This document shows, piece after piece, positions 58,551 through 64,000 of a stretch of DNA of 64,000 bases. The position numbers and the translations under genes are program-made. The DNA lies in assembly GCF_000340215.1 (NCBI RefSeq), contig NW_006921534.1:5622955-5686954 (forward strand). The letters run 5' to 3'. Below the pieces are notes generated by a model. It saw only the letters and a program-made list of their open reading frames with translations, was not told the origin of the DNA and did not search any database. The stretch's first letter is position 1. The number at the start of each line of letters is the position of its first letter. Origin of the DNA: Pseudocercospora fijiensis CIRAD86. Its lineage: Eukaryota; Ascomycota; Dothideomycetes; Mycosphaerellales; Mycosphaerellaceae.

Positions 58551-60400
58551 GGATGTTAGGAGTTTTAGCTAAACCTAGAGCGGAGTTAGGGGCACAGTCT
58601 TTTACTAGCGTTTACTAGGCAATAAGCTACCCGCAATCCTCTAGTTTAGTGCTGTTTGGAACTACTCGGCGTAGTAACGGATTAGGTTAAGAAGGGCGCC
58701 TCTCTCGAGCCTATCGGTTAACTACTACTAAAGCGGCTATTTAACTATTATAGAAGCGGCGCTTTTGCAGTAGAAGAGACTATTATAGACTAATACACAG
58801 ACTAAGATTAAATACACACTATTGCTATAGAATACTATTATTACCTTTACCGCCTTCTACGACTATAGCGGAAGGCTTGTCTACGCTAATAGCTATCTCT
58901 TCGACCTCGTTATTACTTAGTACGTAGTCTCGTACGTATTGCTAGCTTACTAGCGGTTAACTAGCGGTTACTATATGTTCTTAAACCTCTTATCTCTCGT
59001 CTAACTCGCTCGTCGCTAGGCAAGTTATTAGCGGCGTCGTCTTCCGAGTCGTTTATTATCTATCTATTTAGTCGCCTATTCGCTCGTTCGTAATCCTCGT
59101 CTCGGATGTAGCTTATTGTCCTATCTATAGTATGCTAGTCTACGTTATAGAAGATAAGAAGCTTATTAAAGGACGAGAGGCTAGAATCTATAAAGTAGCA
59201 GTTGTTTATAGTAATGCCGTTAATCTCGCGAATACCGTATATATAAAGCTATAATAGCTTACCCTAATACTAGTAGTTAGTTAAATAGCAAGTACCTAGC
59301 GGCGCAGGTAGACCTCGCACTAGCGGCGGCGGTTCTATATCTCCTATTAAATCTACCTTTTCTATATCGTCTAAATCGAGCGGTTATAAGGACTGTATTT
59401 CTAGCGTTGTCTCGCGGCGCGGCGTGTCGAAGGAGGGCGGCGGTAGGCGCGGAATTAGCCTTAGAGTAAGGTTACCTAGCGGAGGTAGTAATAAGAATAT
59501 AGGTTAGCGAATAGGTAACGATTAAACGCGCTGTTTTAAAGGTAACAGTCGTAGTATTATATTAGTATAGACATAGTGCGTTTCTAGTATAGTTAGTAGC
59601 AATCGAGTACGAGTTAGTGTCGCTAGAGTTAGTATCGCTAGAGTTAGTGTCGCTAGTTTAGAAGGTAGTTAAGTCGTCTACTATCGCTCGGTCTCGCCTA
59701 TAAATAGGACTTCCTATAGATTAGCGATAAAATAGTTAACATTTAGTACGTAGCAACTGTCCGAGAAGTCCTTAACCTTCCGTACGTAGAAGGCGTAGAA
59801 TAAGTCCTTTATAGAAGCGTTAATAGTAGGGTCGTCTACTATACGCTAATATTTTAGATTTAGCGTTTCTACTGCCTCCTTAAAGTAGCCTCGAAGGTCT
59901 CTTAATTAAGGTGTTTATACTAAGGCAACGGCGTCTTCTTCGTAACCTTCGATTACGAGTTACTAGGTATCTGTTAGGACTAAAGAGGTTATACGTGATT
60001 AGTATGTAACCGGGCTCGAGTAAAGCTAGGGTCTCGATGCCTTAGGTAGGACTTAGCGCTTAGCGTTAGGCTAACTAGCCTACCTTCCTCCCTCTCCTCT
60101 TAGATCTCTATCGAATACTATACTGATTTACTACTACCCTATCTACCTGCTAACATAACCCTTCTTACATAGTATTCGATCTACCCTTTAAGGGCAGCAG
60201 CTAGATAGTCCTTATTTTAAGCTTTTAGCGGTATAGCTACGAGCAAGACTAATCTAACTATATTGCGCCCGAAGAACGGGACCTATACGTACTATCCTAT
60301 CGAAACAACCGTACCAATCATCGAGCAAGGCCTTCTATACGGCCTATTATACTAAGTTAATCGTACTAGACTAATATCTACTAATTCCGCTATATCCGTA
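58551..60400. mobile_element. RIP-type repeat, unclassified (may include LTR or leader of the next element)
   Basis: TA-rich, CA/TG-poor sequence with no recognisable coding remains. It precedes the gag region of the gypsy element, so part of it may be that element's 5' LTR and leader. I could not confirm this because the 3' LTR is outside the window. Confidence 0.5.
59611..59655. repeat. 15-bp tandem repeat, three copies
   Basis: Three units of GAGTTAGTGTCGCTA; the middle unit has one G-to-A change (TATCG). Confidence 0.9.
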
Positions 60401-63400
60401 TCTTAGGGGCTAACAATACATTATTAGTGTTACCCCCTATTATAATAGCCGGCTTATTACGAAGCAACAATAACCGTACTGCTACTAGCAGCGCTAGCAA
60501 TAACAACGCTAGTAGCATAGTCCCCGCTAAAGTGCCTGCTAAAGTGCCTCCTACTAAAGAGCCTGCCGGAGAGCCTATTAAAGAAGAACCTATAATTCTA
60601 GGTAACGACCTAGAATTGCCTGTCGACGACATTCTTAACAACATTGTTAATCGACGATATAGCTAGCTAGCCTTTAGCCCCTAACTAGTAGGGAGACTCT
60701 AAGAAGCCACCTAAAACAGGCTTACTGCCCTACGTTAAGAACAATAGCTAAAGGACAACCTCCTCGAAATTCGCCGCCTTTAGGAGGCCCTAACAACTAA
60801 CACTAAGCCGATAGTAGGGCCTTTCTTACTATCAGTCCTAGTCTAGAAGAAGGATGCTAAACTTAAGGACTGCACCGTGTTCGATAGCTCTAGTCGCAAG
60901 CAATATAATAATCACATACGTAATTGTAAGCTTAACTAGCGAAATGCACTAAGGGCTCTTCTAGACGACTATTCCTTAGTTGTTCACGCTATATAGTACA
61001 TTAATAGTAACCTAAAGCGCACCTAGGACGACCATTTCGATTCCCTTAATAATTAGACTACTGTTTAGTAGAAAACCTATAAGACTATTATGCTAGACAC
61101 TCTTAGAAACCCTATACTAAGGCAACAACACGCTTAGGACTAGTACCTTCGGGCCAAGCAAAAGACTAATTAGACAGCTCGCTTATTTAAGGCCTATTTA
61201 AAGACTCTCGAAGACGACCTCCCGACTAAAACTAATTCTATCTAGATCTCCGAAATACGCCCTAAATTGAGATAGGAATTAGTCCTTAAGTTAGACCGCC
61301 GCCGTGTGTTTGAACAGACCAATCTTATACGCATTTAATTCATAGTCGAAGTAGAAACAGCCGAACGGGCTGTTTAGCTCTAATAACGACTAGAATCGAG
61401 GATCCGACTAGCTAGTACTAACCGTAGCAACCGTAGCCGCGGAGGAAACTAAGGTTCCTACTATAACAACAATGCTAACAATAGGAACAGTAACAATAAC
61501 CGTAGAAGAGGCCGTAGCCGCCGGCTATATAGAGGAGGCCGCGATAGGGGCCGTAGAAGGGGCTCGTATCCCTACAATACTAACCGCTCGGCTAACAATA
61601 GCAATAACAGCTACAGCAGTCTACCAACCGGATTAAAGTACTTTAACTGTAATAGCACTAGCTATCTACTAGGCTAATGCGACAAACCTAAGGACTAGGC
61701 CCGAATTAACCGTGCTTCCGCTAAGTATAGGAAACACCTTTTAGTAGCTAACGCTACCCCTATAGGCCAACCTTCGAAAAAAGAGTAAGCGCCGCACTAA
61801 CTGTTAGCCTTATACGGCGTAAGACTATCGACATTGTGCTAGCTATAATACGCTCCTACCTTGTATAGGACACGAAGGGTACTACCTATTAAACTAAGGT
61901 TATACTAGATCTAGGAAATTTAGTTAGTGCCCTTATTAGCCATCGCCTAGCTAAGCAATTAGACCTTCGACAACTGCCGAAGACTAACCTGCCAACCCTT
62001 GCTTAGTTTAATAACGCTCGGCACTTAACCTATAGGGCCTACTATATTCCTATAGCTCTAAAGGACGACCTCGGAAATGAACGCCTACTAGACTTTACTG
62101 CCTACGTAGTAGATATAGACAACCTATATAGGGGAGCTACTATTGTTATTAGCAACCCTGTTCTTAAGTACTACGCTATAGCTATAGACTTAGGCATTTA
62201 GAAGTAGCGATTTAGAATCGCTCGGAAAGAGGACATTAAACACATTAATGTTAGCGAGTGCCCTAACGATATTAGGGTCCTGTTTATTAGCAACCTAATA
62301 CCGGCCTCCGCCTTAGCTAATCCGACAGCTAATCTTCTCGGTAGAGATAACGATAAGCCTATGCCCCCTAATAGCATAGACCCTAATTAGCTTACTCGTA
62401 TACCGGAGCCTATTCGAGAAACCTATATTAATGTATTTAAATACCACTTAGCATCGACATTGCCTATATTCAAAGAGACGGATTATAAGATTAATATTAT
62501 AGAGGGCAAGGAGGTTCCTTTTAGACCCCTCTATAACCTTAGTAAACGAGAGCTTGCTATATTACGTAAGTACCTAGAGGAAAACCTAGCTAATAGTCGC
62601 ATTCGGTATAGTAACAGCCCTACTAGCGCCCCTATCCTATTCGTACTAAAGAAGGATAGTAGCCTACGCCTATATATTAATTATCGTACGCTTAACGCTA
62701 TTACTATTAAAGACCGCTGTCCACTTCCTCTTATTAATAAGACCCTCGATCGCCTTTCTAGTACTTACTACTATACTACATTAGACATTAAGGATATATA
62801 CTATCGCATCCGTATTCGTAAGGGTAACGAATAGAAAACAGCCTTCCGTACTCGCTATAGCTATTTCGAGTACTTAGTTATGCTATTCGGCTTAGCTAAC
62901 GCCCCTACAACATTCTAGTCCTATATTAATCGGGCCCTTTCGGGCCTATTAGACTATCTCTATATAGTTTACCTAGATGACATCCTAGTTTACACACACT
63001 TACCTAACATTACGGAGCACTAGGCTATAGTCCGCAAGGTGCTCGATCGCCTGCGAGTCTATAGACTATATTACAAGCCTTCTAAATGCACCTTTACTAC
63101 TAAGGAGGTAGCCTTCCTTAGTTTTATCGTATCAACTGATAGTGTTAAGGCTAATCCTAATCGGATTAAAACAATTACTAAATAGCCTATTCCTACGTCT
63201 ATTAAGGAGCTTTAATCGTTCCTTAGCTTCGCTAATTTCTACCGCCGGTTTATTAAGGGCTATTTACGGCATATAATACCCCTAACTGAGCTTACTAAAA
63301 CTAAGGCTAACCTAACTAGAGAGTTTAAATAGACTAATAGAGCACAAGCCGCTTTTGACGGCCTAAAGCAACGCTTTACTAATGTCCCCTTATTGCACTA

Positions 63401-64000
63401 TTTCGTACTAAGCAAGCAAATCCGAATTGAGACTAACGCTTTACAGTTCGCTATATCGGCTATTATATTACAGCAATTAGATAATAACTATTACTAGCAC
63501 CTAATTGCCTTCTTTTTACGAAAGATAATCGATATAGAGCGCCGATATAAGACCTACGAGCAAGAGCTCCTAGCTATTATCGAGGCCTTTAAGCACTAGC
63601 GCTACTATCTCGATAGTATATAGCATACTATTCAGGTCTATACGGATTATAACAACCTCCGTAGAATTACGAAGGTTACTAGGGTTATAGGTCGACAGGC
63701 TAGATAGGCCGTCTACCTCGCCGGGTTCGATTTTAATATATTATATCGGCTAGGCATAAGCAACCCTACTAATAGCCTATCGAGGCGACCTAATTACGAT
63801 AGCGGGACTTAGCAATCTATTAATTTATTGTTTCCAACCCTATAGTATAAGATTGCTATAGCCTGTATTATTAATAAGCAAACGTAGGATAAGCGGACTT
63901 CCGGACCCCGCGGCGGTAACAAATACTATAGCGGAGTTATCGTTCTTCTAGTGCACGTTAAAAGAAAGGACGTAGATCGCTCGAGCTATAATAACTCGAT
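60400..64000 (+). mobile_element. Second Ty3/gypsy retrotransposon, 5' part, runs off the window
   Basis: Order on the plus strand: an N/S/P-rich gag start (60427-60666), degenerate gag to about 61600 with remains of an RG-rich nucleocapsid region (61470-61600) and a knuckle-like stretch YFNCNSTSYLLGQCDK with the third Cys/His position altered (near 61640), protease region (about 61880-62200), RT (62460-63150) and RNase H (about 63400-63700). It is a different family from the element at 8922-15918: leader, gag and RT sequences differ. Stops are again mostly TAG in place of Gln/Trp. Confidence 0.82.
62460..63750 (+). pseudogene. Reverse transcriptase-RNase H remains of the second gypsy element
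   Basis: The RT opens with a 124-codon uninterrupted stretch (62460-62834) containing [19 protein letters not shown] and LDIKDIYYRIRI. After one TAG in place of Trp it continues with TAFRTRYSYFEYLVMLFGLA, and the catalytic box is intact as YLDDILVYT (about 62970). RNase H remains show IRIETNALQFAISAIILQQL (the expected first catalytic D reads N) and KTYEQELLAIIEAFKH. It cannot be translated whole. Confidence 0.85.

Noticed and set aside
1..64000. CRISPR arrays, bacterial operons, riboswitches
   Set aside because: The window is plainly fungal nuclear DNA; the tandem arrays are contiguous micro- and minisatellites without spacers.

Overview
The window is nuclear DNA of a filamentous ascomycete. 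A Dothideomycete is the likeliest guess, but that is inference. The genes have short GT-AG introns (about 48-115 bp) with CTRAY-type branch sites, and the protein families are typically fungal: a HET-domain protein, an NB-ARC/TPR NLR, a CmcJ/asaB-like oxidoreductase, a SAPS protein and a DUF3712/Tag1-like protein. The repeats carry the marks of RIP (repeat-induced point mutation): CpA/TpG dinucleotides are depleted in favour of TpA, and Gln and Trp codons have become TAG/TAA.

Gene islands and transposon islands alternate with sharp borders. (1) 0.4-6.1 kb: COX18 (-), ALG11 (+) and a quinone-oxidoreductase-like gene (-) with an apparent frameshift. (2) 6.75-16.79 kb: a chromodomain-bearing Ty3/gypsy LTR retrotransposon (8922-15918, 309-bp LTRs, 5-bp target duplication) nested inside a MULE-like DNA transposon. 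(3) 17.3-22.4 kb: a cyclase-family protein (+), a DUF7587-like protein with an Asn-Gly repeat tail (-) and ornithine carbamoyltransferase (-). (4) 22.65-30.4 kb: a large RIP-degraded DDE transposon with minisatellites. (5) 30.6-47.0 kb: a Tag1-like vacuolar membrane protein (+), an acidic disordered protein (-), a SAPS-family phosphatase regulator (-), a WBP2-like GRAM protein (-), a gene relic with two in-frame TAG stops (+), a seven-exon NLR (-) and a CmcJ/asaB-like gene (-). (6) 47.05-51.84 kb: a hAT element plus further repeat. (7) 51.84-58.1 kb: a truncated gene fragment, a small F-box-like hypothetical protein (+), a single-pass membrane protein (-) and a HET-domain protein (-). (8) 58.55-64 kb: repeat sequence and a second Ty3/gypsy element running off the window.

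The housekeeping genes (COX18, ALG11, argB, SAPS, Tag1-like) sit next to repeat islands together with genes of the non-self-recognition class (NLR, HET). This is the layout usually called a compartmentalised or two-speed genome. There is no operon logic here. I resolved intron-exon structures by hand from splice motifs and frame continuity; they have not been checked against transcripts. About 44% of the window is repeat.
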